NCBI GenBank assembly: GCA_019637295.1
Contig: JAHBVX010000002.1
Coordinates: forward strand, 62,001-126,000
Length of the DNA: 64,000 bases
Direction of reading: 5' to 3'
Source: Polyangiaceae bacterium
Lineage (GTDB): Bacteria > Myxococcota_A > Polyangia > Polyangiales > Polyangiaceae
The position numbers and the translations under genes are program-made. Below the pieces are notes generated by a model. It was not told the origin of the DNA. It searched no databases and saw only the letters and a list, made by a program, of their open reading frames with translations. This document shows positions 49,194 through 57,684 of this stretch, one piece after another (position 1 is the stretch's first letter; each line of letters opens with the position of its first letter).

Positions 49194-49568
49194 TCACGTC
49201 GAGGGCTTCGGACAGCCGCCGATCAGCACTAGCCGATAGCTCGCGCCGCTCGGGCTCTCGACGTCGAGCTCGAGGGGCTCAGCGAGCTGTTCTCGGGCGA
49301 GCTCGGCGCGGACGCCCGAGCCATCGAAGCGGACGAGGACCCGGTCCCGGTCGGCGTGGAGCACGAGCTCGAGCTGGGCGTCGATCCGATGTCGTTGCTC
49401 CACCTGGCTGCCGAGCAACAGCGGCAGGGTCAAGCAGCTGTTCGCAGGGCTGACGTCGACGCCCGCCTCGTCGCTGACGGACAGATGCACGTTGTCGTAG
49501 TGGAGCCCTGCGTTCGACTGACACCCGAGCGACGCGAGCGCGAGCAGCAAGCCGAGTCTTCGCTTCAT
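49194..49568 (-). CDS. Small lipoprotein
   Basis: 124 residues, lipobox LGC (Cys16). Beta-rich, with a Cys pair (SCLTLPLLL and GGCPKP) that could form a disulfide. The start overlaps the last four bases of the adjacent barrel-like gene (ATGA), so they form an operon. No family is recognised. Possibly an accessory to that outer-membrane protein. Confidence 0.65.
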   Translation of the reverse strand: MKRRLGLLLALASLGCQSNAGLHYDNVHLSVSDEAGVDVSPANSCLTLPLLLGSQVEQRHRIDAQLELVLHADRDRVLVRFDGSGVRAELAREQLAEPLELDVESPSGASYRLVLIGGCPKPST

Positions 49569-50257
49569 GGGAACAGCACCATCCTCACCGTCAGCGTGAT
49601 CCAGGCGTGCAGCGCGGTTTGCTCGATGGGGCCGTCGAACACGGGCTCGCCGTTCACCTCGGTCCGGCTGTGGGTGTACTGGCCGAGTCCGACCGCCAGC
49701 GCGGGCCCAAGACCACCGACGCGGCCCATCCGATGGTCCAGCCCGACCGCCAGCCGTGCCCACTCGACGCCTCGCGCGGTAGTCGTCTCCCGACGGGCCC
49801 GCACGCGATCGTGAATGCTCTGATGCCCGAAGTCCGCGGCGATGCCATAGCCGATCCAGGGGTTGACCTGGTCGGCCGAGCCGAGTCCGTAGCGCAGCTC
49901 GACGCCGACCTGGTAGGAAGCGGCGCTACACGCGATCTCGTTGTCGATGGTGCCATCATCGTCTTCACACGCGCGCTCCACCCGCGTGTCACTGCCCTCC
50001 GCGCCGACGCCCACGCGCAGCACGCCACCTACGTACAGGTCGTCGCTGACCTTCGCCCCAAGCCCCAGGTCCAGGGGCACGACCTGCCACGCGTAGCGAG
50101 CGCCCAGGGTGTCTCCCCGTGCGCCGCTGGCGTTCCCCGCCGGCACCGCGACGCCGACGCCATAGTGCATCTGGAACCCGCGCCTCGGCCCGGGGCCATC
50201 CGCGTGGGCTGGTGAGCCCACGAGCAAGACGAACGCAGCGGCGAAGCCAGCTCTCAT
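49565..50257 (-). CDS. Outer-membrane beta-barrel-like protein
   Basis: 230 residues from ATG 50257 (signal with PAHADG cleavage). Alternating strands with aromatic ends and Gly-rich turns (FQMHYGVGVAVPAGNASGAR; LGLGAKVSDDLYVGGVLRVG; VGVELRYGLGSA; WIGYGIAADFGHQ), ending in LTVRMVLFP, with a terminal Phe-Pro. This is the look of an outer-membrane barrel or an autotransporter-like protein. First gene of the pair. Its upstream side is shared with the divergent PilZ gene. Confidence 0.7.
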   Translation of the reverse strand: MRAGFAAAFVLLVGSPAHADGPGPRRGFQMHYGVGVAVPAGNASGARGDTLGARYAWQVVPLDLGLGAKVSDDLYVGGVLRVGVGAEGSDTRVERACEDDDGTIDNEIACSAASYQVGVELRYGLGSADQVNPWIGYGIAADFGHQSIHDRVRARRETTTARGVEWARLAVGLDHRMGRVGGLGPALAVGLGQYTHSRTEVNGEPVFDGPIEQTALHAWITLTVRMVLFP

Positions 50258-50387
50258 CGCACCGATGATACGTGGGCTCGCGAGCGCGTTGTGCCCGACG
50301 ATTGCCGACGGGGGCGTTGGTACGCCCACGGTTGGCTCGACATCCGACGCTCCCGTCGGCACGCCGCGGCTGCCAATCTCTACCCCC

Positions 50388-50765
50388 ATGGACGATCCCT
50401 TCTGCCCGAGTCAGCCGAGTCGACGTGGCAGCTCGCGCGTCACCGTGTCGATAGCAGCGACCCTGAGCTGGTCGGGACGCAGCGCCGGAGTCACCATCCT
50501 GAACCTCGGCCCGAACGGGCTCTACGCCTACGGCTCCCAGCTCCCGCGCGTGGGTGAGCTGGTGCAGATCCACGCCCCCTACAAGAGCGGCACCATCGTC
50601 CTGGCGGGGACGGTGCGCTGGGTGAACGAGCACAACGGCTTCGGGCTCCAGTTCGAGCTGCTCGGTGCACGCGAGACCCACACGGTCACCGAGCTGATGC
50701 GCGCGGCGCACGCGCCAGCCCCGTCCGGCACCAAGCCGTGGCGGGTCCCGGTGCGCTCGGGCTGA
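50388..50765 (+). CDS. PilZ-domain protein
   Basis: 125 residues from ATG 50388. Contains the PilZ barrel pattern: RRGSSRVTVSIAATLSWSGR (RxxxR-like start), ILNLGPNGLYAYG, VRWVNEHNGFGLQFELLG. PilZ domains bind cyclic di-GMP and control motility, polysaccharide or secretion. The RxxxR element here is RRGSSR, close to the consensus. Signal-free. The promoter probably lies in the 130 bases upstream. Confidence 0.8.
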   Translation: MDDPFCPSQPSRRGSSRVTVSIAATLSWSGRSAGVTILNLGPNGLYAYGSQLPRVGELVQIHAPYKSGTIVLAGTVRWVNEHNGFGLQFELLGARETHTVTELMRAAHAPAPSGTKPWRVPVRSG

Positions 50766-50966
50766 AGGTCGGTCAGACGCGGGCACGGCGAGTCGCGTAC
50801 CGCGCGCCAGCGGGAGCGTCCAACGCCGACCCGCAGCCCCAGCCGCTCTCTCCGCCGCCGCAGCCGCAGCCGTTCCCGCGTCTCACCGACATCGGCGAGC
50901 GTCTCACCGACCTCGGGGCCCTGTCGCTTGGGCCCCTGGGCTCCATGCTAGCGTCCGGTCGTCCGA

Positions 50967-53690
50967 ATGTGGTCCGCTTGGTCCGATGTCCGCGCAGGCG
51001 AGCGCCGCGTCACGCTGCTCGCGTTCGCGACGCTGTTCGGCATCATGGCCGGCCACAGCCTCGTGGAGACTTCCCGCGACGCGCTGTTCCTCGCTCGTCT
51101 CCCCGCCACTCACCTGCCCTTGGTCTATCTCGGCGTGGCAGCCGTGGCCTGGGGTATCGCGCGCTTCGAGCCCGAGCTGCGGGCGAAGAACGTCGCCTCT
51201 GCCCTCACCCGCACGCTGGTGGTCGCGGCGCTGGTCACCGCCGGCTTCTGGCTCTCTCTTCCTTCCCTCGGCGCCGCGGGTCTGTACGCGCTGTACCTGT
51301 GGTCTGCGATCATCGCGTCCCTCGCGGTCGCGGGCTTCTGGCTCACGCTCAGCGAGCGCGTGACGGTGACCCAAGCCAAGCGACTGTACGCCGTGGTCGG
51401 GACCGGGAGCGTGCTGGGCGCGACGTTCGGCACCGCGGCCGCAGGGCTGATCGCCGCTGCGATGCCCGCGCGCCACCTACTGCTCGCCGCGGCGTTGCTG
51501 CTGGGACTGTCGGCGCTCGGTCCCGTGCGCCTCGCGCGCGAGGTGACGCAGGTGGTCACCACGCGCGCCGAGGAGGACGCCTCCGCCCAGCTCGCCGAGC
51601 TCGGCAAGAGCCCGTACGTCGTGCGCGTCGCGCTCCTCGCGCTGCTCGCCGCGGTGACGTTCACCCTCGTCGACTACACCTTCAAGAGCCAGGTGGCCGC
51701 CGCCATCGCTCCCGAGCGCCTGGGCGTGTTCCTGGCTCAGACCTACCTGGCGCTCAACGTCGCGTCGCTGGCGGTCCAGCTGCTCTTGGTGCAGCGGACG
51801 GTGCAGCGGCTGGGGGTGACCGGGGCCCTCGCGCTCTTGCCCGCGCTGCTCGTCCTCGGCGGCGTGGGGGTGGCCGCGGTGGCGGGGCTCGCGACGGCGC
51901 TCGTGCTCAAGGGCGCCGACGGCGCGCTGCGCCACTCGCTGCATCGCACCAGCGTCGAGTTGCTCTATGTCCCGATGGAGGACCGCAGCCGAACCAAGGC
52001 CAAGACGCTGATCGACGTGCTGGTGCAGCGCGCGGGCCAGGCCCTGGGCTCGGTGCTCATCTTGGCGCTCTTGGCCGTTGGCGCCGGACCGCGAGTCCTG
52101 GGCATCGCCATCGCGCTGTGCGCCACACTCTGGGTCGTACTGGCCCTCGATCTGCGCCAGCACTTCTTGAACCTGTTTCGGCGTACGCTGGAGAGCAGCG
52201 CGCACCGGCGCGCCGTCTTCCCCGAGCTCGATCTGTCGAGCTTGGAGGCGGTCATCGCGTCGCTCAACAGCCAGAACGATCGCCAGGTGGTCGCGGCGCT
52301 GGACTACCTGGAGCTCGAGGGCAAGTCGCGCCTCGTGCCTTCCTTGATCTTGTACCATCCCTCCGAGGCGGTGGTCGTTCACGCGCTGGCTCTGCTCGCG
52401 CGAGCGGGCCGCGCGGACGTCACCCCCCTGGCTCGGCGCCTGGTCGGCCACGCGGACGCGACGGTGCGCGCCGCCGCGCTGCGCGCGCTGTCGAAGCTGG
52501 ACCCACGGCGCGAGGAGCTCATGGGCTACCTCGACGCCGGCTGCCCCTGCCTGCGCGCCACCGCGCTCGTCGGGCTCGCGAGTCGCTCGTGGCTCGACGC
52601 TGACGAGACCGGGCGGCGCGTGGACGCGTTGTTCGACGCCGGCTCTCCGGTGGGCTTGCTGGCTTTGGCCGAGGCCATCGCGGTGACGCCGAGTCCGACG
52701 TTCCAGTCGCTGCTGGTGCGGCTGGGGCAGCGCCCGGAGCTGGAGGTGCGCCGCGCGGCGCTGGCCGCCATGACCGCGGCTCCGAGCGAGGAGTACCTCG
52801 ACATCCTGATCCAGATGCTCGAGAGACGGGAGCTGCGCGCCGAGGCCAGAGCCACGCTCTTGGCCATCGGCGACCCAGCCCTCGAGCGACTGTCGGCGGC
52901 GCTCGACGACGAAGACCTGCCGGTGACGGTGCGCCGTCACGTGCCGCGTACGCTGATGCGCTTCGAGGCGGGGCGTGCGGCGCCGATCCTGCTCTCGCGC
53001 ATGGAACGGGAGGACGACGGCATCGTGCGCTACAAGCTGCTGCGCGCGCTCGGACGCCTGCAGCGCAACGAGCCCCACCTGCGCCACGATCGCGAGCTAC
53101 TCGACGAGCTGATCGCGCGCACGGCTCGCCGCATGTATGGCCTGGTCGCCTACGCGCACGTGCTGCAGGACGGCGCCCGCAGCGAGGGGCAGCGCAGCAC
53201 GGATGCGCAGCGACTGTTGCTGCAGCTCTTGCTGGACAAACTCGCTCACGGCATCGAGCGCCTCTTCCGCTTGCTCGGCCTGCGCTACCCGAGAGAGGAT
53301 TGGGCCGCCATGTACCGTGGCCTCGCCAGCAGGCGCCCCGCCGTCCGCGCCTCGACGCGGGAGTTGCTCGACGGCGTGCTGCCCTCACCCTTGCGCGAAG
53401 CGGTGCTCGGTCTGCTCGACGACGTCCCGGCGCCGGAGCGCCTGGCGCAGGCGGGGCCCTTCGCGCCGCCAGCCGCGCCCAGCTACGAGGCGGTGCTGCG
53501 TGAGCTCGTCGCCACCAAGAGCGAGTCGCTGCGCAGTCTGGCCGCGTATCACGCCGGCGAGCTCGGGCTGCTGGAGCTGCGGCCCGCGATCGAGGCCGCC
53601 GCGGACGTCGAGACCGCCCCCACCTCGCGGCGCTTGACCGCGCAAGCCCTCGAGCTCTTGGGAGCCGGCCCGGAGATCGTCGAGGTCTGA
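50967..53690 (+). CDS. ADP/ATP translocase-like MFS transporter with HEAT repeats
   Basis: 907 residues. N-terminal 430 residues contain about eleven or twelve membrane helices matching NTT/Npt1-type nucleotide translocases and related MFS proteins (motifs GHSLVETSRDALFL, ERVTVTQAKRLYAVVGTGS, VDYTFKSQVAAA, GADGALRHSLHRT). The C-terminal half consists of HEAT-type helical repeats (about 470-880). ADP/ATP translocases are best known in obligate intracellular bacteria; free-living relatives with HEAT domains have unknown substrates. Its stop overlaps the next start (TGATG), coupling it to a cyclic-nucleotide-binding protein. Confidence 0.8.
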   Translation: MWSAWSDVRAGERRVTLLAFATLFGIMAGHSLVETSRDALFLARLPATHLPLVYLGVAAVAWGIARFEPELRAKNVASALTRTLVVAALVTAGFWLSLPSLGAAGLYALYLWSAIIASLAVAGFWLTLSERVTVTQAKRLYAVVGTGSVLGATFGTAAAGLIAAAMPARHLLLAAALLLGLSALGPVRLAREVTQVVTTRAEEDASAQLAELGKSPYVVRVALLALLAAVTFTLVDYTFKSQVAAAIAPERLGVFLAQTYLALNVASLAVQLLLVQRTVQRLGVTGALALLPALLVLGGVGVAAVAGLATALVLKGADGALRHSLHRTSVELLYVPMEDRSRTKAKTLIDVLVQRAGQALGSVLILALLAVGAGPRVLGIAIALCATLWVVLALDLRQHFLNLFRRTLESSAHRRAVFPELDLSSLEAVIASLNSQNDRQVVAALDYLELEGKSRLVPSLILYHPSEAVVVHALALLARAGRADVTPLARRLVGHADATVRAAALRALSKLDPRREELMGYLDAGCPCLRATALVGLASRSWLDADETGRRVDALFDAGSPVGLLALAEAIAVTPSPTFQSLLVRLGQRPELEVRRAALAAMTAAPSEEYLDILIQMLERRELRAEARATLLAIGDPALERLSAALDDEDLPVTVRRHVPRTLMRFEAGRAAPILLSRMEREDDGIVRYKLLRALGRLQRNEPHLRHDRELLDELIARTARRMYGLVAYAHVLQDGARSEGQRSTDAQRLLLQLLLDKLAHGIERLFRLLGLRYPREDWAAMYRGLASRRPAVRASTRELLDGVLPSPLREAVLGLLDDVPAPERLAQAGPFAPPAAPSYEAVLRELVATKSESLRSLAAYHAGELGLLELRPAIEAAADVETAPTSRRLTAQALELLGAGPEIVEV

Positions 53691-54652
53691 TGGCTGACGA
53701 GCCCCGCTTCATCGGTCCCGTCGAGCGGCTCTTGTACTTGAGCACGCTCCCCGGCCTGTCGAGCTCGAGCCCGGCCGAGCTGGCCTCCATCGGACAGCAC
53801 GTGCGCGAGCGCTCCTTCTCCCGCGGCGAGCACCTGCTGCAGGAGGGGGCGCCCGCAGAGTCGGTGTTCTTCCTGGTCGAGGGCAGCGTGACCATCCTGC
53901 GCCAGGGTCAGGTGCTGCAGCGGGTAGAGCCACCCTTCGGCGTCGGCTTCTTGCCCGTGCTGTCGGAGGATCCGGAGGGCGTCACCGCCCGCGCGGACTC
54001 GAAGGTGCTGGCCCTCGAGCTCGCGGCAGACGATTTGATCGACGCGATGGAGGACAGCTTCTCGCTGCTCGAGTCCGGGGTGCGGCAGCTCTCGCGACAG
54101 CTCGCCGAAGCGCAGGCGCAGCTCGAGTCGCGCGGCTTGCTCGAGCGAGACGAGCCCCTGGAGACCGAGTACCCCGAGGCGCCCCTCGATCTCGTGCAGC
54201 GCCTCACCCTGTTTCGGCGGCGCGGTCCCTACATGCACGCCAGCCTCGACTCGATGGCCGAGCTGGTGCGCCGGGCAGCCGAGGTGCGCTACGAGCCGGG
54301 CGTCACCCTGTGGACCGAGGGCGACGCGGCGGCCTGGGGCGTGCAGATCATTCACGGCGTCGTGACCTGCAGCGGCAAGCAGCCGCCCCGAGCCTTTCGC
54401 ATGGGCCCCGACTCGGTGCTCGGGGTCGTGGAGGCCAACGCGCAGCTGCCGCGCAGCTACACCGCGGTCACCGAGACCCGGGTGGTCGCGCTGCGGATGG
54501 AGAGCGAGACAGGCTTCGACATCATCGAAGACGACGCAGAGCTCGGGCTGGCGCTCCTCAGGTTCCTGGCCACGCTCATCAATCGCCTGTACGTTCGGCT
54601 GGCCGCCGACGGACCGGGGCTGCTCCACGCTTTGCCGGCACCCCAGACGTGA
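53690..54652 (+). CDS. Cyclic-nucleotide-binding domain protein
   Basis: 320 residues, ATG overlapping the transporter stop. Two cNMP-type beta-barrels: about 10-130 (FSRGEHLLQEGAPAESVFF; LVEGSVTILRQGQVLQ) and about 190-310 (YEPGVTLWTEGDAAAWGVQI). The first lacks the usual RTA arginine site, so ligand binding is uncertain; no HTH is seen, so it is not a Crp-type transcription factor. Coupling suggests it controls or senses the transporter. Confidence 0.75.
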   Translation: MADEPRFIGPVERLLYLSTLPGLSSSSPAELASIGQHVRERSFSRGEHLLQEGAPAESVFFLVEGSVTILRQGQVLQRVEPPFGVGFLPVLSEDPEGVTARADSKVLALELAADDLIDAMEDSFSLLESGVRQLSRQLAEAQAQLESRGLLERDEPLETEYPEAPLDLVQRLTLFRRRGPYMHASLDSMAELVRRAAEVRYEPGVTLWTEGDAAAWGVQIIHGVVTCSGKQPPRAFRMGPDSVLGVVEANAQLPRSYTAVTETRVVALRMESETGFDIIEDDAELGLALLRFLATLINRLYVRLAADGPGLLHALPAPQT

Positions 54653-54829
54653 TAAGCCTGATCGCGTGGCACACGGGGATTGGGTGATCGTGGCTATCGG
54701 AGGCACCGCTGCCGCGTGCAGCAGTGGCCGCTCCGGCGGTCTCGCGGATGATGGTGGTGCGTAACCCATCGGTGACCGACGTGCTTCCGCAGCCCCGCCT
54801 GGGTCAGCTACGGGTGGGGGGAGGTCGCG

Positions 54830-55184
54830 ATGCGAAACAAGGGAAGCAGGGTCGGGACACCGAAGCGACGGTGGCGTCAGTGGTCGGAGCAGGAAGCACG
54901 TAAGGCGGTCGCGGAGCTTGCGGCGAGCGGCGAGAGTGCGGCGGCGTTTTCACGAAGGACCGGCGTTTCTCTGGGGCGGCTCTCGTACTGGCGCCAGCGA
55001 CTCGATGGCTCGTCGCTGGCGCTCGGGGAGACGACCGACTTCGTAGCGGTGAATCTCGCTGGGGTAGCGACGTCGCGTTGCCTCGAGATCGTTGCCGCGG
55101 GGGTGGTGGTGCGCGTGCGGGACGATCTCGATGTCGGACGAGTCGCGCACCTCTTGTGTGCCAACCCCGGCTTCCGCCGGCCTG
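54830..55184 (+). pseudogene. Truncated IS66-family accessory gene (tnpA)
   Basis: From ATG 54830 the frame reads KRRWRQWSEQEARKAVAELA, SAAAFSRRTGVSLGRLSYWR and LEIVAAGVVVRVRDDLDVGR, matching the small helix-turn-helix accessory protein of IS66 elements up to near its usual end (about residue 110). It then runs out of the family into foreign sequence. No orf2 or transposase follows. The IS has been cut where the first 135-bp repeat begins (55185). A preceding GGGGGGAGG may be its ribosome site. Confidence 0.8.
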
Positions 55185-55319
55185 TACGATGCCTTGCTGA
55201 GCTGCGCCGCGGCGCAACCCGTGTCGAGCGTCGAGTGCGACTCGAGCGGCACGACGACCCTCGTGCCGGGGGTCTGCGCCTCCCAGTTCGTCGCCTTTGA
55301 GACCTGCTACGGTTCCTGA
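55185..55319 (+). repeat. Direct repeat, copy 1 (135 bp)
   Basis: 135 bases match 57727-57861 without gaps at an offset of 2542, with a handful of substitutions (about nine in ten identical). It encodes ALLSCAAAQPVSS, ECDSSGTTTLVPGVCASQ, FVAFETCYGS and a TGA. Four Cys suggest a small disulfide module. It lies directly after the IS66 remnant in another frame. Confidence 0.9.
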
Positions 55320-55364
55320 CAGCAGCGGAGCGACGACACCGCTGCTGTCGCGCACGAGCCTGAG

Positions 55365-55703
55365 TCAGTCCTGATGTGCATCGACGCCCGAGTCGCAGAT
55401 GTAGATGTCGAGCGTCCCGCTGTGGGCGCACTGCCAATCGCCGACGGGACACTCGCAGAACCAAGGTCGCTTGCTGGACGGGTCACCCGCGCAGTGCATC
55501 AATGTGATGGCACAGCTGGCTCCAATCACACACGGGCCCTTCGGCACACTCGTCACCTGGTCGCCGTCGGCGCAGTGCGGATCCACGACCGCGGCGTCGC
55601 GGCCTGCCCCGTCCGCCACCCCACCCGGCTCGCCCTGGCCCTCGCACCCGGCCGCACACCAAGCCAGGAGTGCAACGCAACCCGGGACCGCCAGTCTTCT
55701 CAC
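55365..55703 (-). CDS. Small Cys-rich lipoprotein, third gene of the island operon
   Basis: 112 residues from GTG 55703, overlapping the previous stop by four bases (GTGA). Lipobox AAGC (Cys20). Acidic, with three Cys pairs (CADGDQV; CVIGASCAITLMHC; CECPVGDWQC; ICDSGVD). No family recognised. Last of a three-gene set lying between the 135-bp direct repeats. Lower in GC than typical neighbours. Confidence 0.6.
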   Translation of the reverse strand: MRRLAVPGCVALLAWCAAGCEGQGEPGGVADGAGRDAAVVDPHCADGDQVTSVPKGPCVIGASCAITLMHCAGDPSSKRPWFCECPVGDWQCAHSGTLDIYICDSGVDAHQD

Positions 55704-56515
55704 GGCTCGGCCGACTCCTCGTCCGGGAGTGAGAAGCGATTGCCTTTGAGATCGTAGTGCAGCACGCGCCCAGCCCACTCCACATCATAGGACGCCTGGG
55801 CAGTAAACGCTCCCTCCCACACACCAGAAGTGTGACGAATCACGACCTTCCCATGGCTGGGTACCTTCTGGAAATAGAGTTGGCGCGACTCCGGGTCGGC
55901 CAGCATCGCCTCCATCTCCTTGGCTCGAGCAACGACCGATCCGGGGAGCTCTGGCCAATAAGCGGACTCCGTCACGACCTCGGAATCCTCATTGACCTGC
56001 GCCCATGCGAACGAGTCCCGCACCGGCACACCGTCTGCAATCCGGTCGATCACTGAATAAAACCCCACGAGCTTTGCGTCGGCCAGCCCATCCGAGTCCG
56101 CTGTCACCTCTCCCACCTTCGCCATCTCCGACATCGTGCGCACACCAGCGATCTGGGCTACTTGTAACCCTCCGGCGACGAAGTAGTCTCGCACGAAGCT
56201 ATCATGCGCCTGCGCGCCCCCCACCAGCGGTCCCTTGCCCACCGTGGGAGCGTCCCCGTTGGGGAGCGCCAGCACCAGACCGGTCTTGACGCGTGTCCCG
56301 AAGACGCCCCACTCACCAACCCGTTTGTGGATCCCGAACTCGGTCACGTGCAGGATCAGCCTGCCGGACGAGAAACGGGAGCGCTCCTCGAAGTGCTGGT
56401 ACCCGATCAGTGCGCTGCTGGTGGAGCCAACTCGCGCAAGCGAGTCGAGTTCGCTAGGCGCGCTCGAACAAGCGACCAACCCTACCGCCAGCGCTAGAAC
56501 TATCCGATGCGTCAT
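55700..56515 (-). CDS. Lipoprotein of unknown function, second gene of the island operon
   Basis: 271 residues; lipobox LVAC (Cys16). Mixed alpha/beta with segments RSRFSSGRLILHVTEFGIHK, DSFVRDYFVAGGLQVAQIAG, GFYSVIDRIADG and YDVEWAGRVLHYDLKGNRF. No recognised family. Ten bases separate its start (56515) from the end of the 56525 gene, and its stop overlaps the next start. Composition noticeably less GC-rich than the rest of the window. Confidence 0.6.
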   Translation of the reverse strand: MTHRIVLALAVGLVACSSAPSELDSLARVGSTSSALIGYQHFEERSRFSSGRLILHVTEFGIHKRVGEWGVFGTRVKTGLVLALPNGDAPTVGKGPLVGGAQAHDSFVRDYFVAGGLQVAQIAGVRTMSEMAKVGEVTADSDGLADAKLVGFYSVIDRIADGVPVRDSFAWAQVNEDSEVVTESAYWPELPGSVVARAKEMEAMLADPESRQLYFQKVPSHGKVVIRHTSGVWEGAFTAQASYDVEWAGRVLHYDLKGNRFSLPDEESAEP

Positions 56516-56524
56516 GGGCTCACC

Positions 56525-57568
56525 TCACGTTCCATACACGGAGCAGTTGTAGTTGCAGAGAATACGAATACCGGCATACCCGCTGCCGTTCGCGTCGTTG
56601 GAGTCCAACCGGGCGCCAAACCAGCTCTCCGTATCCAGGTGCCACGTAGTCCGGCTCGCGGTCGAATCGCGAGCCATGATGACGTTGGCACCACTTGGGA
56701 ATCCAGTTCCCTTCAGAGTGGCGAAACCGTTGTCTACTTGCGTTGGGTTCAGCCAGGCGTGCCTCACGGCTGAGAACTGGTTGGTGAGGATCGCGTTGGC
56801 GATGTAGCTGCCGCGCGACGTGTAGTTGCGCGCGTCCGATCCATCTCTGACCCCGGTCGAGTTCATCCACGCACCAGTCGGCATGGCCATCAACACTGAG
56901 TGCACGCCCGCATGGAAGAAGTTAGACGCTTTCTGCCAATACCTCGAACGGATGCCACAGCTGTTGACGATGAACGCAACGTTCGTTCCCCCGTTGGTGC
57001 CTACTCCTGCGAAGCCTCCACTCGAAGGGCTCTCACCCAAGGCGAAGCTCCTCTGATGGGGCTGAAGAAAGCCGGCGCCGTACCGGACAAAGTTACCGTG
57101 CCAGCTGACGGTAGACGCTGTCACCAACTCGCGGGCAGACACGCCAATGCAGACCTTGCTTTGGGTCGGCTGCAGAGGCGCTTGGCCTGGACAGTAGCCT
57201 GCGATCCCACACTGGGCGTCCGACGTGCAGTTCACCGACGAGATGTCGCCGCACGTGCCATGCGCGATCACGTAGGAGATCGCAGTACCTGGCTGGTCGA
57301 AGTTCAGCTGGTCGACGTCAGCTCCGTTGCCCGTCAGCTGCGGGTCGTGGAAATCAACGTCTCTGACGCTGTTGTCCTTCTTTCGTCCAGAGTTGCTGTA
57401 GGCGTTGTTGACGATGAGCGGAAACCAGAGTCCGTCCGCTTCCACGTGTGCACCCGGAATGTCCGCCGCGCCCGATGGATCCCAGAGCGTGTAGTCACGC
57501 ACGCTAGCAACGAAGAGTCCGCTGCTCGACTGCGCAGCAGCGTCCGACGCCGCGACCGCCATGGCCAC
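56525..57568 (-). CDS. Secreted protein with putative His-Cys dyad; start controlled by a heptanucleotide tract
   Basis: 347 residues from the internal GTG 57568, but this leaves only half a signal peptide (hydrophobic AMAVAAS, then DAAAQ). Better start: ATG 57618 with GGGAG five bases upstream, which the five 7-bp units put out of frame. With three (or six) units, translation from it would give a full signal MITHHASRITLS joined to VAMAVAASDAAAQ. Features: YVIAHGTCGDI, SVNCTSDAQCG, FIVNSCGIRSRYW and SNFFHAGVHSVLMAMP. The pairing of AHGTC and VNSCG recalls caspase-like His-Cys hydrolases, a tentative idea. No family is named. First gene of the island operon; low GC (30 of 60 in the first 60 bases at 56521-56580). 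Confidence 0.65.
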   Translation of the reverse strand: MAMAVAASDAAAQSSSGLFVASVRDYTLWDPSGAADIPGAHVEADGLWFPLIVNNAYSNSGRKKDNSVRDVDFHDPQLTGNGADVDQLNFDQPGTAISYVIAHGTCGDISSVNCTSDAQCGIAGYCPGQAPLQPTQSKVCIGVSARELVTASTVSWHGNFVRYGAGFLQPHQRSFALGESPSSGGFAGVGTNGGTNVAFIVNSCGIRSRYWQKASNFFHAGVHSVLMAMPTGAWMNSTGVRDGSDARNYTSRGSYIANAILTNQFSAVRHAWLNPTQVDNGFATLKGTGFPSGANVIMARDSTASRTTWHLDTESWFGARLDSNDANGSGYAGIRILCNYNCSVYGT

Positions 57569-57575
57569 GCTCAGC

Positions 57576-57616
57576 GTGATGCGTGATGCGTGATGCGTGA
57601 TGCGTGATGCGTGATC
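57576..57616 (-). repeat. Heptanucleotide repeat (GTGATGC)5 at the 5' end of the island operon
   Basis: On the plus strand GTGATGC is repeated five times from 57576 to 57610, followed by a partial GTGAT and then ATG (minus strand, 57618). The unit of seven is not a multiple of three, so each change in number shifts the frame. With five units the ATG 57618 frame closes after 15 codons at a TGA (MITHHASRITHHASR, then stop). With three or six it joins the main frame. This is what a slipped-strand switch looks like. Confidence 0.95.
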
Positions 57617-57617
57617 A

Positions 57618-57628
57618 TCTACACTCCC
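57618..57628 (-). promoter_or_regulatory. Ribosome binding site and start deciding the island operon's reading frame
   Basis: GGGAG at 57628-57624 (minus strand), five bases, then ATG at 57618-57616. It is the best start signal upstream of the 56525 gene. No other ATG, GTG or TTG in the main frame is seen upstream of 57568, which argues that the 57618 start is the natural one and that the tract is an on/off element. Confidence 0.7.
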
Positions 57629-57684
57629 ATAGGTTGGAGTGGTAGCCTGGTGCTCTCGCTTCTATCGCACTAGTGCTATCACAC

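Noticed and set aside
51477-53087. A 536-codon minus-strand frame in the transporter/HEAT gene
   Set aside because: Antisense to a clear membrane-plus-HEAT protein. Its composition is the reverse-complement pattern of a GC-rich gene.
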